Shown: positions 19,458-30,172 of the stretch, piece by piece
How positions within the stretch are numbered: position 1 is the first letter of the stretch
Layout of the letters: each line of letters starts with the position of its first letter
Source of the DNA: Alcaligenes aquatilis
GTDB lineage: Bacteria; Pseudomonadota; Gammaproteobacteria; Burkholderiales; Burkholderiaceae_B
Assembly: GCF_003076515.1 (NCBI RefSeq)
Contig: NZ_CP022390.1
Location: forward strand, 2,418,001-2,482,000
Reading direction: 5' to 3'
DNA: 64,000 bases
Position numbers and translations under genes: made by a program
Notes under the pieces: model-generated
Databases searched by the model: none
The model's input: only the letters and a program-made list of their open reading frames with translations
Told to the model about the DNA's origin: nothing

Positions 19458-19576
19458 TCTTGTGTCGTCAATGTAGGCGAGGCCGCAAGGGCTTGAATCT
19501 GTGCCTCGAGCCTATCTCTGGTTAAAAGGGATGCGCAAGCAAACAATCAGTTTAACGCACATGCTGCAAGACGGAG

Positions 19577-20509
19577 CTACTTGTCCGAATCCAATTGCGC
19601 GATCTGCTGTTCTACGTACTCACGCGCCGGCAGAAAAAGCTTGGGGTCCAGGGCATGCCCGGCCATGCGCACTTCAAAATGCAGGTGCGAACCAGTGGAC
19701 TGTCCGGTCGATCCGACACGGGCAATCAACTGCCCTTTTTCTACTACGTCGCCTAATTTAACAACGATTGATGACGCATGGGCGTATCGCGTGCTCATGC
19801 CATTGCCATGATTGATTTCCACCAGCTTGCCGTAGCCTGTCATGTAACGGGCTTCGGACACGACTCCACCGGAGGCCGCGTAAATAGGCGTACCTTTGGG
19901 AGCGGGAAAATCCAAACCTTCGTGCAAGGCGTGACGACCCGAAATCGGGTGGCGACGCCAGCCAAAGGAGGACGCCACCTCGTCGTAATCCACCGGGCGG
20001 TAATTGGGCAGGCGGGCCTCATTGCCGGTTCGCTCAGTAAGCACACTGTCCAACATCTGGAACCAGTCCTGCTGCTCGGACATCTGTTTGGCCAGATTAT
20101 CCAGCTGCTCGCCCAAACGGTCGGCACTCCAGACCAGATCGGCGCCGTCCATGCTGTCCATGACGGCCAGGTCCTGCACCGGCATGGCACCGGCCAGCTC
20201 CGGATCGGTATACTCGATACCGGCGGCTTTGGCCACGCGTTTGCTGACACCGTCCATCTCGATCAGTTTGGCCTGCAAACCGCCGACTTTTTCAGCCAGA
20301 CGGGTAACGTTGTCCTGCATGGCGGCGGCCTGGCTTTGGGCCATATCCGTATCCAGCGACATGCTGCTGCGATCCCCCCAGTGCGACTGCACCAGAGCTC
20401 CCGCCGCTGCGGAAACGCCCAGCGATACCAAAGCCACCAGGGCAATCACCGTACGGCGCACCCCTTTGGCTTTGGCATCTAAGGACGTATAGTCTTTATG
20501 TTGATCCAC
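19577..20509 (-). CDS. Membrane-anchored M23 metallopeptidase
   Basis: LytM-type zinc endopeptidase or its regulator, acting on peptidoglycan peptides on the outer side of the inner membrane. It has 310 residues. A short cytoplasmic N-terminus is followed by one membrane segment (about 20-40), a probable coiled-coil region (about 60-160) and the M23 domain (about 180-300). The zinc-binding motifs look intact: HEGLDFPAPKGTP (H and D) and HLHFEVRMAGH (HxH), with GYGKLVEINHGNGMSTRYAH between them. This supports an active enzyme rather than an EnvC/NlpD-like activator. The start is a GTG at 20509. It is divergent from dciA and its role near the dcw cluster is inferred, not shown. Confidence 0.9.
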   Translation of the reverse strand: MDQHKDYTSLDAKAKGVRRTVIALVALVSLGVSAAAGALVQSHWGDRSSMSLDTDMAQSQAAAMQDNVTRLAEKVGGLQAKLIEMDGVSKRVAKAAGIEYTDPELAGAMPVQDLAVMDSMDGADLVWSADRLGEQLDNLAKQMSEQQDWFQMLDSVLTERTGNEARLPNYRPVDYDEVASSFGWRRHPISGRHALHEGLDFPAPKGTPIYAASGGVVSEARYMTGYGKLVEINHGNGMSTRYAHASSIVVKLGDVVEKGQLIARVGSTGQSTGSHLHFEVRMAGHALDPKLFLPAREYVEQQIAQLDSDK

Positions 20510-20527
20510 TCTCGTATAACCTCGAAC

Positions 20528-21010
20528 ATGACCTGGAAGCCCCCTTTTTCCTCATCCGCGCCAAAACGCAGTAGCGGGCAAAGCCACGCTTTGGGTTGGC
20601 TGGCTAGCGACCAGCAAGGTTCCCAGGTACTGGAAATGGCCCGGCAGCTGATGGCGGCACAGACCCATGTAAGCAAAGCCTTGCCACCAGCTTTAGGCAA
20701 GGCTTGTAAAGTAGCCCGTATAGACAGACAGCAATTGACGCTGGCAGTTCCCAGCGCGGCGCATGCGGCCAAGCTACGCCAGCTTTTACCTACAGTCATA
20801 CGGAAGATGAATGCCGCTGGCTGGAACATTAACGAGGCGCTGGTTCACGTGCAAGCCCATTTGTTTGCAAGCGTGACAGAAAAGCCCACACGCCAGGTAC
20901 AAGTCCTGGACGAGCGGGCCCTGGAATCATTCGAAAAGCTCCATGATTCATTGCCTCAAGGTCCCTTGGCGCAAGCCATCGAACGCTTGCTGCGCCATCA
21001 TCGTGGCTAA
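20528..21010 (+). CDS. dciA: DUF721/DciA-family protein
   Basis: DUF721 proteins (DciA) interact with the replicative helicase DnaB and help load it in bacteria that lack DnaC. The chosen start is the ATG at 20528, giving 160 residues. An in-frame ATG at 20498 would overlap the start of the divergent M23 gene by 12 nt. The DUF721 core runs from about 25 to 115: LGWLASDQQGSQVLEMARQL, then LPPALGKACKVARIDRQQLTLAVPS (given in part) and AKLRQLLPTVIRKMNAAGWN. The C-terminal 40 residues are rich in charged residues. It is convergent with lpxC, 33 nt apart, with no clear terminator. Confidence 0.8.
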   Translation: MTWKPPFSSSAPKRSSGQSHALGWLASDQQGSQVLEMARQLMAAQTHVSKALPPALGKACKVARIDRQQLTLAVPSAAHAAKLRQLLPTVIRKMNAAGWNINEALVHVQAHLFASVTEKPTRQVQVLDERALESFEKLHDSLPQGPLAQAIERLLRHHRG

Positions 21011-21043
21011 ACAAAGCACCACGATCGAAACCCTAGACAAGTA

Positions 21044-21967
21044 TCAGGCGAATTTCCACTCGCTGGAAAATGCATGGGGCGCGCTGGCAGCGGACTCGAA
21101 AGTCACCAGTTCCCAGCTATCCTGAGCGGCGAGCAAGGCGCGCGCCAACTGATTGTTCAAACCATGACCAGATTTACACGCCACATAGCGCGCAATCAGG
21201 GGATGGCCAATCAGGTACAAGTCGCCAATAGCATCCAAAATCTTGTGCTTGACGAACTCGTCCTCGTAACGCAGACCATCGCTGTTTAAGACGCGGTACT
21301 CGTCCATGACGATAGCATTGTCCAAACTGCCACCACGGGCAAGACCTGCCGCACGCAAGGCTTCCACTTCGCTGGCGAACCCGAAGGTGCGCGCACGGGA
21401 AATGGTCTTCACATACGAGTCATGCGCAAAATCCACCTCGGCAAAATTGGCCGTTGCATCAATAGCCGGGTGATGAAAATCGATAGAGAACTGAAGGGCA
21501 AAGCCTTCATAGGGCTCCAGACGAGCCCATTTAATGTCCTGTCCCTCGCCCTCAGAAACTTCAATAGGCTTGAGGACACGCAAAAACTTCTTGGCCGCTT
21601 CCTGCTCTTGCAAACCCGCTGAACGCAACAAGTACACAAACGTACCGGCGCTGCCATCCATGATGGGGACTTCTTCAGCCGTCAGGTCCACGTGCAGATT
21701 ATCGATGCCCAGACCAGCAATGGCCGACATCAAATGCTCCACGGTCGACACCCGGACATTATCCTTGATCAGCACCGAAGCCATACGTGTGCCACCGACC
21801 TTGTCTGCCTGAGCGGGTAAATCCACGATTTCGGGCAAATCAACACGATGAAACACAATACCCGTGTCAGGCGCAGCAGGACGCAGTGTCAGTTCGACAC
21901 GACGACCAGAGTGCAAGCCGACTCCTTTGGTACTGATGACATTTTTGATGGTGCGCTGACGAAGCAT
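21044..21967 (-). CDS. lpxC: UDP-3-O-acyl-N-acetylglucosamine deacetylase LpxC
   Basis: Zinc deacetylase catalysing the first committed step of lipid A synthesis. The start ATG at 21967 encodes [21 protein letters not shown], the family N-terminus, and gives 307 residues (E. coli 305); the frame extends 22 codons further upstream without support. Zinc ligands are visible in [17 protein letters not shown] (His), and in [15 protein letters not shown] (His and Asp); the catalytic histidine lies in [14 protein letters not shown]. It is the last gene on this strand of the dcw cluster, as in E. coli, and follows ftsZ by 210 nt, which may contain its own promoter. Confidence 0.97.
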   Translation of the reverse strand: MLRQRTIKNVISTKGVGLHSGRRVELTLRPAAPDTGIVFHRVDLPEIVDLPAQADKVGGTRMASVLIKDNVRVSTVEHLMSAIAGLGIDNLHVDLTAEEVPIMDGSAGTFVYLLRSAGLQEQEAAKKFLRVLKPIEVSEGEGQDIKWARLEPYEGFALQFSIDFHHPAIDATANFAEVDFAHDSYVKTISRARTFGFASEVEALRAAGLARGGSLDNAIVMDEYRVLNSDGLRYEDEFVKHKILDAIGDLYLIGHPLIARYVACKSGHGLNNQLARALLAAQDSWELVTFESAASAPHAFSSEWKFA

Positions 21968-22100
21968 AGCTATTCTTGTATTTGTAAAGTGTTGTTCGCA
22001 AAGACTATTGTAACCGTAATACGGGTTATCCACTATAGGCTTTCTTCAAACCTGCGTCATTGCCAAGCATCAAACACCAGAGCACGACAAAGCACTTACA

Positions 22101-22126
22101 CCCCCTGAGCGCGAACGCCCAGGGGG
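22101..22126. other. GC-rich hairpin between ftsZ and lpxC
   Basis: CCCCCTG (22101-22107) pairs with CAGGGGG (22120-22126), with a second inner GCG/CGC pairing. No T run follows on the minus strand, so it is not a convincing terminator. It could slow or cleave the ftsZ transcript, or be an mRNA stability element. Confidence 0.5.
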
Positions 22127-22177
22127 AGTCGTGGGAGAAATCAAATTGGCGACTCGGGTAATCGCCGAACCTGATTT

Positions 22178-23344
22178 TTAATCAGCCTGCTTGCGCAAAA
22201 ACGCCGGAATATCGAAGTGATCCATACCGGCGGTCTCCAACGCGCGCACCTGAGCCGAAGCCTGGCTGCGTGGGTTGCGAATGACAGCAGGTACATCAGC
22301 GTTGGCGTAATCAGCACCGATGACAGGCATATTGTCCGTACCTGTACGTAACACTTCTTCGTTGTTTTGTACCAACTGTGGGCGCGCTTGTTTGCGACCC
22401 AGGCCGGTAGCCACAACAGTAACACGCAGGCTGTCACCCATGGACTCGTCGTAAGCGGTACCGAAGATAACGGTGGCATCTTCTGCCGCATAGCCACGAA
22501 TCGTGTCCATGATTTCGCGCGTTTCGCGCATCTTCAGGGACGAGGAGGACGTAATGTTCACCAACATGCCGCGGGCACCGTGCAGATCCACCCCTTCCAG
22601 CAATGGGCAAGCGATGGCACGCTCAGCCGCCTCACGAGCGCGGTTCGAGCCGGAAGCCACTGCCGTACCCATCATGGCCTGGCCTTGCTCGCCCATAATG
22701 GTTTTCACGTCTTCAAAGTCGACGTTCACGTTACCTTCAACATTGATGATCTCGGCAATACCAGCGCAGGCATTGTGCAAGACATCGTCAGCGGCCTTGA
22801 AGCAATCGGACTGCGTGGCGTCCTCATCCATCAAGTCATACAGGTTTTCGTTCAATACAACGATCAGAGAGTGAACGTGCTTGCTCAACTCCTCGATCCC
22901 TTCTTCGGCCATGCGCAAGCGGCGGTTGCCTTCAAAGGAGAAAGGTTTGGTGACCACACCCACGGTCAAAATACCCAATTCCTTGGCCACTTCAGCCACA
23001 ACGGGGCTGGCGCCCGTACCGGTACCACCGCCCATACCGGCCGTGATAAACACCATATTGGCACCGTTCAGTGCGGCGCGAATTTCTTCACGAGCAGTTT
23101 CAGCGGCCGCACGGCCTTGATCAGGCTTGGCACCGGCACCCAAGCCACTGCGGCCCAGACGGATCTGGATAGGAGCATCGCTGCTGGCCAGAGCCTGCGA
23201 ATCAGTATTGGCGCAGATGAAATCAACGCCCTGAACACCAGACTTGATCATATGCATCACAGCGTTGCCGCCTGCGCCGCCCACGCCCACGACCTTAATG
23301 ACCGTGCCGCTACCGCTGGTATCTAACATTTCAAAGTTCATCAT
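22178..23344 (-). CDS. ftsZ: Cell division GTPase FtsZ
   Basis: Tubulin homologue that forms the Z-ring. The start at 23344 is chosen for its GGGAG ribosome-binding site and because it yields MMNFEMLDTSGSGTVIK, as in other betaproteobacteria; it gives 388 residues. Motifs: KVVGVGGAGGNAVMHM, the tubulin signature GMGGGTGTGASPVVAE (about 103-118), and the T7 loop region NVDFEDVKTIM. The C-terminal conserved peptide FDIPAFLRKQAD binds FtsA and ZipA. It follows ftsA by 171 nt, which allows a private promoter as known for ftsZ elsewhere. Confidence 0.98.
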   Translation of the reverse strand: MMNFEMLDTSGSGTVIKVVGVGGAGGNAVMHMIKSGVQGVDFICANTDSQALASSDAPIQIRLGRSGLGAGAKPDQGRAAAETAREEIRAALNGANMVFITAGMGGGTGTGASPVVAEVAKELGILTVGVVTKPFSFEGNRRLRMAEEGIEELSKHVHSLIVVLNENLYDLMDEDATQSDCFKAADDVLHNACAGIAEIINVEGNVNVDFEDVKTIMGEQGQAMMGTAVASGSNRAREAAERAIACPLLEGVDLHGARGMLVNITSSSSLKMRETREIMDTIRGYAAEDATVIFGTAYDESMGDSLRVTVVATGLGRKQARPQLVQNNEEVLRTGTDNMPVIGADYANADVPAVIRNPRSQASAQVRALETAGMDHFDIPAFLRKQAD

Positions 23345-23515
23345 GATTGACTCCCACTCAAACACTTAATTAGTCAAGTTCCTACGTACTTCCCCGATAC
23401 AACTGAAATTTGGAATCAGCTCAAAACATCTGCCAACCAAGGGGTTCGCACCCGGTTTGAACTGCCTCCTGGACCGCCCTTTCAGGCTGCCCGACCTGAG
23501 CGTATTGCAACGCCC

Positions 23516-24742
23516 TTAATTCATGAACCATTCCTTCATGCGTGCCATCAGACCTTTGACGCTCCCTTTTTGCTGGGCCACTTTGCGGCCACGAGCGCTT
23601 TGCAGGCGAGCTTCGGTCAACAGCCCCATCACCGTCGAAAAACGAGGGTTACGCATCACATCAGCCAAACTGCCTTCATAGCTGGGCACAGCGATACGCA
23701 CTGGTTTCAGGAATACGTCCTCGGCCAGTTCCACGATGCCCGGCAACATCGCCGTACCACCAGTCAGTACCACCCCCGAGGACAACAAATCTTCGTAGCC
23801 GGACTCACGCAGGCTTTGCTGCACAAAGGTAAACAGCTCTTCCACTCGTGGCTCGATCACGGCGCCCAAAGCCTGACGCTTGACCTGACGGTTAGGGCGA
23901 TCACCCAAACCGGGCACTTCAATCATTTCCTCCGGATGCGCCAGCGACTGCTTGGCCACCCCAAAGCGCAGCTTGATCTCTTCCGCATCTGGCGTGGGGG
24001 TGCGCAACATGGCGGCAATATCGCTGGTGATCTGGTCGCCCGCAATCGGGATTACATCGGTATGACGGATAGCCCCACCGGTGTAGATGGCGATGTCGGT
24101 CGTACCACCGCCAATATCGACCAGCACCACGCCCAGCTCTTTTTCGTCCGCCGTCAGGCAGGACAGGCTGGAGGCCAAAGGCTGCAAAATCAGGTCCTGC
24201 ACTTCCAGGCCGCAACGGCGCACACATTTGACGATGTTCTGCGCCGCGCTGACCGCACCAGTCACAATGTGCACCCGCACTTCCAGACGCAGACCGCTCA
24301 TGCCGATGGGTTCGCGAATGTCCTCTTGCGAGTCCACGATGAATTCCTGCGTCAGCACGTGCAGCACCTGCTGATCGGTGGGGATGTTCACGGCCTTGGC
24401 CGTTTCGATCACGCGCGCCACATCGGTGGCTGTCACCTCTTTGTCCTTCACCGCCACCATGCCGCTGGAGTTAAAGCTGGTGATGTGGCTGCCTGCAATG
24501 CCGGTGTAGACCTCACGGATCTTGCAATCGGCCATCAACTCCGCCTCTTCCAAAGCGCGCTGGATGGAATTGACTGTCGTCTCGATATTGACGACCACCC
24601 CTTTGCGCATGCCCTGGGATTCATGCTGGCCCAGACCAAGCACTTCAAACCGGCCTTCCGGCAGCACTTCGGCCACCACCGCAACCACTTTGCTGGTGCC
24701 GATATCCAATGCAACGATCAGGTCTTTGATGTCACGAGTCAT
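23516..24742 (-). CDS. ftsA: Cell division protein FtsA
   Basis: Actin-like ATPase that anchors FtsZ to the membrane and signals to septal wall synthesis. It has 408 residues. The phosphate 1 motif is LIVALDIGTSKVVAVVAEV, the 1C domain lies about 85-165, the phosphate 2 region is GVVLVDIGGGTTDIAIY and the adenosine motif is GVVLTGGTAMLPGI. The final residues LMARMKEWFMN form the amphipathic membrane-targeting helix. The gene starts 7 nt after ftsQ. Confidence 0.97.
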   Translation of the reverse strand: MTRDIKDLIVALDIGTSKVVAVVAEVLPEGRFEVLGLGQHESQGMRKGVVVNIETTVNSIQRALEEAELMADCKIREVYTGIAGSHITSFNSSGMVAVKDKEVTATDVARVIETAKAVNIPTDQQVLHVLTQEFIVDSQEDIREPIGMSGLRLEVRVHIVTGAVSAAQNIVKCVRRCGLEVQDLILQPLASSLSCLTADEKELGVVLVDIGGGTTDIAIYTGGAIRHTDVIPIAGDQITSDIAAMLRTPTPDAEEIKLRFGVAKQSLAHPEEMIEVPGLGDRPNRQVKRQALGAVIEPRVEELFTFVQQSLRESGYEDLLSSGVVLTGGTAMLPGIVELAEDVFLKPVRIAVPSYEGSLADVMRNPRFSTVMGLLTEARLQSARGRKVAQQKGSVKGLMARMKEWFMN

Positions 24743-24749
24743 ATATTCT

Positions 24750-25541
24750 TTACTTCACAGGGGTAGATGAAACCGGAGCCAGCGTTATCGCAAAGCCATT
24801 CGGGTAACGTAAATCGGCACTTTGCAAAGCACGGTCGCCAAGCCGTTGCATCAAGGCAGGCCAGGCCTGCACAAATCGTTCGACACGAACCGCAAAGGGC
24901 AAAGCCCCTTTTCGGCCGTGCGGGTCGGCGATATCAGCCGCCGGGTCGCGGCCCAGGCTCAACTGCACACCGTTCGACAAAACCACATCCCAGGCATAGC
25001 GCGGGCTCAAGGTCACTTCACTGACCTGCACATCCAATGGGCCAAACCAGCGTGCCAGCTCGGCATAGCGCTGCACCACCAGACGCTCCGAGTTCGGAGG
25101 GCCACTTAACTGGGGTAAATCCACATCATCGGGCACCACCGCTTTATTAGCCGAAAATGACTCACCCCAGGTGTTGATCATCTCGTCTTCATTCCAATAC
25201 GCCAGCGGCTGCTGCTCTTCAATCCGTACCGACAGGCTGTTGGGCCAGACGCGGCGAATTTGCGCACGTCGCACCCAAGGGGCCGTTTCAACCAAAGCGC
25301 GAGACTGATCCAGGTCTACCGTAAAGAAATTTCCCTGCAAACGACCGGCAATCGTGGCTTTCACCCCTTCTGGAGTGACGTAGGCCAGACGTTCGCCTTG
25401 CGAGGACTCGATCTGAATGCGCTCGATATTGAAGTACGGACGACGCACCGCCCAAACCACAACACCGATCACCAATGCCGATACCGCTAGCAAAGCCAGC
25501 GTATTGGCGATCAGGTTGGTCAGACGGGCATCGGAAAACAT
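24750..25541 (-). CDS. ftsQ: Cell division protein FtsQ
   Basis: Bitopic membrane protein that recruits FtsB and FtsL to the divisome. It has 263 residues: a short cytoplasmic tail, one membrane helix (about 12-32), a POTRA domain (FNIERIQIESSQGERLAYVT to about residue 105) and the FtsQ beta domain containing EEQQPLAYWNEDEMINTWG. The terminal residues are Ser/Pro-rich. It lies 17 nt downstream of ddl and 7 nt upstream of ftsA. Confidence 0.95.
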   Translation of the reverse strand: MFSDARLTNLIANTLALLAVSALVIGVVVWAVRRPYFNIERIQIESSQGERLAYVTPEGVKATIAGRLQGNFFTVDLDQSRALVETAPWVRRAQIRRVWPNSLSVRIEEQQPLAYWNEDEMINTWGESFSANKAVVPDDVDLPQLSGPPNSERLVVQRYAELARWFGPLDVQVSEVTLSPRYAWDVVLSNGVQLSLGRDPAADIADPHGRKGALPFAVRVERFVQAWPALMQRLGDRALQSADLRYPNGFAITLAPVSSTPVK

Positions 25542-25558
25542 GACTCAGACTCCACGCT

Positions 25559-26509
25559 CTATAGGCTGCGGGCAATGGCCTGCACTTTGCAGCGTGCCGT
25601 TGCCAAAATGTTCACACACAACTGGGCGTAGCTAATACCCTCCGCTTTGGCTGCCATAGGCACCAAAGAGTGGCTGGTCATGCCAGGAGAGGTGTTCATC
25701 TCCAGCAACCAGGGACGGTTCTGCTCGTCTAGCATGAAATCGGCACGGCCCCAGCCTTCGCAGCCCAGTGCATTAAATGCACGAACCGAGAGATCCTGAA
25801 TATGCGCCGTCAGTTCAGGCGACAGATCAGCAGGACAGAAGTATTGGGTTTCGTCCGAGTAGTACTTGTGTTCAAAGTCGTAATTGCCTTGCGGAGCCAC
25901 AATGTCGATCACAGGCAAGGCACGCGCCTGGGCACCCACGCCGATGATGGGCACTGTCAACTCGCGACCACGAATGAATTGCTCTGCCAATACGTTTGTG
26001 TCGTAATGCATAGCCGTTTCGAAGGCGGCAACAGCGTCCTCGGCGCGATCCACACGCACCACACCCACAGTCGAACCTTCATGAGGGGGCTTCATGATCA
26101 GGGGAACACCCAGACGTTCCACTGCGGCGGCAACCTGGCTGACATGATCCAATTGCGCAAAGCCAGGGGTGGGTAAACCCAGATGCTGCCAAACGTGCTT
26201 GGTCATGATTTTGTCCATGGCCAGACCGGAGGCCATCACTCCGCTACCGGTGTAAGGGATACCCATCCATTCCAGTGCCCCCTGCAAGGTGCCGTCTTCG
26301 CCGTAACGACCATGCAAAGCAATGAACACGCGATCAAAACCGGCCTGAGCCAGTTCGGTCAGTCCTTTCTCGCCCATATCGAACAAATGCGCATCCACCC
26401 CCATGCTGCACAGAGCTTCATGCACGCCTGCACCAGACATCAAGGACACTTCCCGTTCGGCGGACTTGCCGCCGTACAACACGCCGACCCGACCAAAATC
26501 CGCTGTCAT
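25559..26509 (-). CDS. ddl: D-alanine-D-alanine ligase
   Basis: ATP-grasp ligase that makes the D-Ala-D-Ala dipeptide used by MurF. It has 316 residues. Motifs: [18 protein letters not shown] (8-25), [21 protein letters not shown], the ATP-grasp strand [18 protein letters not shown] and the metal site [24 protein letters not shown] (shown partly). The ATG overlaps the murC stop by 4 nt. Confidence 0.96.
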   Translation of the reverse strand: MTADFGRVGVLYGGKSAEREVSLMSGAGVHEALCSMGVDAHLFDMGEKGLTELAQAGFDRVFIALHGRYGEDGTLQGALEWMGIPYTGSGVMASGLAMDKIMTKHVWQHLGLPTPGFAQLDHVSQVAAAVERLGVPLIMKPPHEGSTVGVVRVDRAEDAVAAFETAMHYDTNVLAEQFIRGRELTVPIIGVGAQARALPVIDIVAPQGNYDFEHKYYSDETQYFCPADLSPELTAHIQDLSVRAFNALGCEGWGRADFMLDEQNRPWLLEMNTSPGMTSHSLVPMAAKAEGISYAQLCVNILATARCKVQAIARSL

Positions 26510-27912
26510 GCCATTTCTCCCAATTGAGCAGGAATCCGGCTGATGGATCCTGCACCCATTACCAACACCACATCACCATCACGGACAAAGTCCAGAACGG
26601 CTTGTGCCATATCGCTGATTTCGGCCACAAAAATAGGTTCGACCTTGCCCAGTACGCGCACGGCGCGACTCAAGGCACGGCCATCGGCGGCCACCAGGGG
26701 CGCCTCGCCTGCGGGATAGACCTCACCCAGGAGGACAGCGTCAGCCTGGCTAAGTACCTGCACGAAATCTTCAAAGCAATCACGGGTACGCGTATAGCGG
26801 TGTGGCTGGAACGCCAACACAATGCGGCGATCAGGCCAAGCACCCCGTGCGGCCGCCAAGGTAGCAGCCATTTCGACAGGATGGTGACCATAATCGTCAA
26901 CAACGGTAAACGTCCCGCCGCCTTGTGCCTGGGAAACCGGGAAGTCTCCCACCATGGAGAAGCGACGGCCCACACCGGTGAACTCTTTCAGGCCTTTGGC
27001 AATGACCTCGTCACTGACACCCAATTCAGTGGCTACTGCAATAGCAGCCAAGGCATTGAGTACATTGTGTTTTCCGGGCAGATTCAGACACACGGACAGC
27101 AAAGGAAGCTCGCCTGTTGCCCCTTTGCGCTGCACATCAAAACACATGGTGGTGCCACGGCTTTCGATGTTGATCGCGCGGACCTGAGCATCGGTATCAA
27201 TACCGTAAGTGGTGACAGGGCGCGATACAAAAGGAATGATTTCGCGCACATTCGCATCGTCATTGCACACAATGGCACTGCCGTAAAACGGCAGGCGATG
27301 CGTGAAATCAATGAACGCACTTTTCAGTCGGGCAACGTCATGACCATAGGTGTCCATATGGTCTACATCGATATTGGTGATGATGGCCATCACCGGCAAC
27401 AGATTCAAAAAGGAGGCGTCAGACTCGTCGGCTTCCACCACGATGTAATCACCCTGCCCCAAACGAGCATTGGCACCCGCCGAATTCAGGCGACCACCGA
27501 TCACAAAGGTCGGGTCCAGATCAGCGGCCCCCAACAGACTGGCCACCAAGCTGGTGGTGGTGGTCTTGCCGTGCGTGCCGGCCACGGCGATACCGCGCTT
27601 TAAGCGCATCAGCTCGGCCAGCATCAGGGCGCGTGGCACCACAGGGATGCGGGCTGCACGCGCAGCCAGAACTTCGGGGTTGTCGCCTGCAATGGCGGTG
27701 GAAGTGACAATAGCGCCCATACCAGCAACGTTTTCAGCCTTGTGACCGATAACAATACGGGCACCGAGCTGCTCCAGGCGACGAGTTACCGCCGTTTCCT
27801 GGATATCCGAACCACTGATAGCAAAACCCAGGTTCAGCATGACTTCGGCAATGCCGCTCATGCCCGAGCCGCCAATCCCTACAAAATGAATATGTTGAAT
27901 GCGGTGTTTCAT
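26506..27912 (-). CDS. murC: UDP-N-acetylmuramate-L-alanine ligase MurC
   Basis: Adds L-alanine to UDP-MurNAc, the first amino acid of the peptidoglycan stem. The start at 27912 encodes [20 protein letters not shown], has an AAGGAGG site, and overlaps the murG stop by 4 nt; a longer frame exists but these signals decide the start. It has 468 residues. Rossmann UDP-binding [12 protein letters not shown]-binding [15 protein letters not shown] (about 112-126), [13 protein letters not shown] and the C-terminal [14 protein letters not shown], typical of MurC, are visible. Confidence 0.97.
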   Translation of the reverse strand: MKHRIQHIHFVGIGGSGMSGIAEVMLNLGFAISGSDIQETAVTRRLEQLGARIVIGHKAENVAGMGAIVTSTAIAGDNPEVLAARAARIPVVPRALMLAELMRLKRGIAVAGTHGKTTTTSLVASLLGAADLDPTFVIGGRLNSAGANARLGQGDYIVVEADESDASFLNLLPVMAIITNIDVDHMDTYGHDVARLKSAFIDFTHRLPFYGSAIVCNDDANVREIIPFVSRPVTTYGIDTDAQVRAINIESRGTTMCFDVQRKGATGELPLLSVCLNLPGKHNVLNALAAIAVATELGVSDEVIAKGLKEFTGVGRRFSMVGDFPVSQAQGGGTFTVVDDYGHHPVEMAATLAAARGAWPDRRIVLAFQPHRYTRTRDCFEDFVQVLSQADAVLLGEVYPAGEAPLVAADGRALSRAVRVLGKVEPIFVAEISDMAQAVLDFVRDGDVVLVMGAGSISRIPAQLGEMA

Positions 27913-28982
27913 TCCACCCTCCTTGCCGCCTGCTGACATGCTTCGGCAATTTGCTGCGTGGCATTCAACTGTGCATGTTCTTGCGCGTGGCTGGCCACGC
28001 GACTTAATTCTTCACGGTCCAGTCCTTGCAACCATTGTGCAAGCCACTGGGCCGTCAACTCCGATTGTTTCTTGAGCCACGCGCCCGAACATTCGCTCAG
28101 GTAACGGGCATTGGCGCTCTGGTGATCGTCAATAGCGTGTGGCAGAGGCACAAACAAGGCCGCCACACCAATGGCGGCGACTTCGGCCACCGTCATGGCC
28201 CCGGCACGACAAATCAGTAGATCGGCCTCTTTCATGGCCTGAGCCATATCACCAATAAAGGCTTTACAGTCCGCCTGTACCTGATGATCTGCGTAGCGTT
28301 GCTGCAAGCTCTCCAGATGCTGCTGACCGGACTGGTGTGTGACATGCGGACGCTGCTCGGCAGGGATCAGTGCCATGGCCTCAGGCACCACCTTGTTCAG
28401 TGCTGCCGCCCCCAGGCTGCCGCCCACCACCAGAATACGCAGCGGTCCAGTCCGTTTGGCATAACGTTGCGCAGCGGGGCCCTGACCTACGAAGGCATCA
28501 CGCACAGGGTTGCCAACCGTCACAGCGCCAGGCAAGGCACCCGGAAAACCGGTCAATACACTGGTCGCCATTTTGGCCAAGTAGCGATTGGCCGTACCGG
28601 CCACCGCATTTTGCTCATGCACAACCAAAGGACGGCGCGACACAAAAGCCATCAGGCCACCCGGGAAGGCGACATAGCCACCCATTCCCAAAACCACATC
28701 AGGTTTGGCTTGCTGCAAGCAACGGTGTGCCTGCCAGCAGGCACTGATCAAGGTAAAGGGTAAAGAGAGCAATGCCTTCACGCCCTTGCCTCGTAATCCG
28801 GAAAATCGCAGAGGCAGCATTTTAATCCCATGCTGGGGGACCAAGCTACCTTCCATGCGCTCGGGATGACCTAACCACACCACTTGCCAGCCACGTTGCT
28901 GCATGGCCTGGGCCACCGCCAGTCCGGGCATGATGTGCCCACCTGTACCGCCAGCCATGATCAGGATGGTTGGAGTGCTCAT
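27909..28982 (-). CDS. murG: Lipid II-forming GlcNAc transferase MurG
   Basis: Transfers GlcNAc from UDP-GlcNAc to lipid I at the inner face of the membrane, giving lipid II. It has 357 residues. The N-terminal lipid-acceptor loop is [19 protein letters not shown] (10-28) and a second G-loop is [13 protein letters not shown]. The UDP-GlcNAc site lies in [18 protein letters not shown] and [16 protein letters not shown]. It overlaps ftsW and murC by 4 nt each. Confidence 0.97.
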   Translation of the reverse strand: MSTPTILIMAGGTGGHIMPGLAVAQAMQQRGWQVVWLGHPERMEGSLVPQHGIKMLPLRFSGLRGKGVKALLSLPFTLISACWQAHRCLQQAKPDVVLGMGGYVAFPGGLMAFVSRRPLVVHEQNAVAGTANRYLAKMATSVLTGFPGALPGAVTVGNPVRDAFVGQGPAAQRYAKRTGPLRILVVGGSLGAAALNKVVPEAMALIPAEQRPHVTHQSGQQHLESLQQRYADHQVQADCKAFIGDMAQAMKEADLLICRAGAMTVAEVAAIGVAALFVPLPHAIDDHQSANARYLSECSGAWLKKQSELTAQWLAQWLQGLDREELSRVASHAQEHAQLNATQQIAEACQQAARRVE

Positions 28983-30172
28983 GTGCGCTTACCTCGCATC
29001 ATTTGCCGGTTCTCAAAATCAACCCGCATTAACAAGGCAAAAGCCACCAGATTCATCACAATGCCCGAACCACCATAGCTGACCAAAGGCAGCGTCAGGC
29101 CCTTGGTCGGCAAGAGGCCCAACACGACACCAATATTGATAAAGGCCTGTACGCCAAACCAAAGCGCCACACCTTGAGCAACCACACCACTGAACAAACG
29201 ATCCATGGCGCAGGCCTGACGACCAATATTGAAGCCGCGCCAGATAACAAAACCAAAGGTCAGGACCAAGGCGGCAACGCCCACAAAGCCCAGCTCCTCG
29301 CCAATAACGGCAACGATAAAGTCGGTATGGGCTTCAGGCAGGTAATGCAGTTTTTCCACGCTGGAGCCCAAGCCCACGCCAAACCATTCACCTCGGCCCA
29401 AAGCAATCAGTGAGTGCGACAACTGATAGGCACTGCCATAGGCATTGTCAGGATTCCAGGGGTCCAGATACACAAACAGACGCTCACGACGCCAAGGCGA
29501 GAGCCAGATCAGCAAAAGAAAGCTGCTGACCATAATCCCCAGCAAGGCAGAGAACAATTTTCCGTTAATCCCACCAATGAAAAGAATGCCCACCGCAATA
29601 GCCACGATGACCATGAAGGCACCCAGATCGGGCTCCATCAAAAGCAGCACACCGACCAACCCCAAGGCCACCGCCATAGGCAGGAACCCTCGCACGAAAG
29701 CATGCAGATGCTGCTGTTTGCGCACCGTGTAGTCAGCGGCATACAGCACCATGGCCACTTTCATCAGCTCCGAAGGCTGAAAGTTGATGATGCCCAATGG
29801 AAGCCAGCGGCGTGCACCGTTCACTTCTCGGCCAATTCCGGGGATCAAAACAACCACTAACAGGAAAATAGCCAGTGCAAACATGGGCACAGCCAGCTTC
29901 TGCCACACCCGCAAGGGAACCGTAGCCGTGAACATGGCCAGCACCACACCCACTACGATGAACAGGGCGTGACGTATTACAAAGTAATAGCGGCCATAAC
30001 TTTCATAACGCGGTCCGTCTGCCAAAGCGATCGAAGCGGAATACACCATCAGCAAACCGAACAGAGTCAGCATCAGTGTGGCGGTCAGCAAGGGACGATC
30101 CAGCACAGGCAATGCCGTACGTCCAGGACGCACCGCATTGACACCTGAGGTCAGCTCAGCAAACAGGCTCAT
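28979..30172 (-). CDS. ftsW: SEDS peptidoglycan polymerase FtsW
   Basis: Septal glycosyltransferase that polymerises lipid II together with FtsI. The start at 30172 ([10 protein letters not shown]) has an AAGGAG site and overlaps the murD stop by 4 nt; it gives 397 residues with about ten membrane helices. Family motifs are [34 protein letters not shown] (loop holding the catalytic Asp region) and the terminal [21 protein letters not shown] (shown partly). Upstream in-frame codons lack family similarity. Confidence 0.96.
   Translation of the reverse strand: MSLFAELTSGVNAVRPGRTALPVLDRPLLTATLMLTLFGLLMVYSASIALADGPRYESYGRYYFVIRHALFIVVGVVLAMFTATVPLRVWQKLAVPMFALAIFLLVVVLIPGIGREVNGARRWLPLGIINFQPSELMKVAMVLYAADYTVRKQQHLHAFVRGFLPMAVALGLVGVLLLMEPDLGAFMVIVAIAVGILFIGGINGKLFSALLGIMVSSFLLLIWLSPWRRERLFVYLDPWNPDNAYGSAYQLSHSLIALGRGEWFGVGLGSSVEKLHYLPEAHTDFIVAVIGEELGFVGVAALVLTFGFVIWRGFNIGRQACAMDRLFSGVVAQGVALWFGVQAFINIGVVLGLLPTKGLTLPLVSYGGSGIVMNLVAFALLMRVDFENRQMMRGKRT

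Noticed and set aside
22034..22177. Separate small gene between ftsZ and lpxC
   Set aside because: Only a hairpin and leader-like DNA are visible; no frame with a ribosome-binding site.
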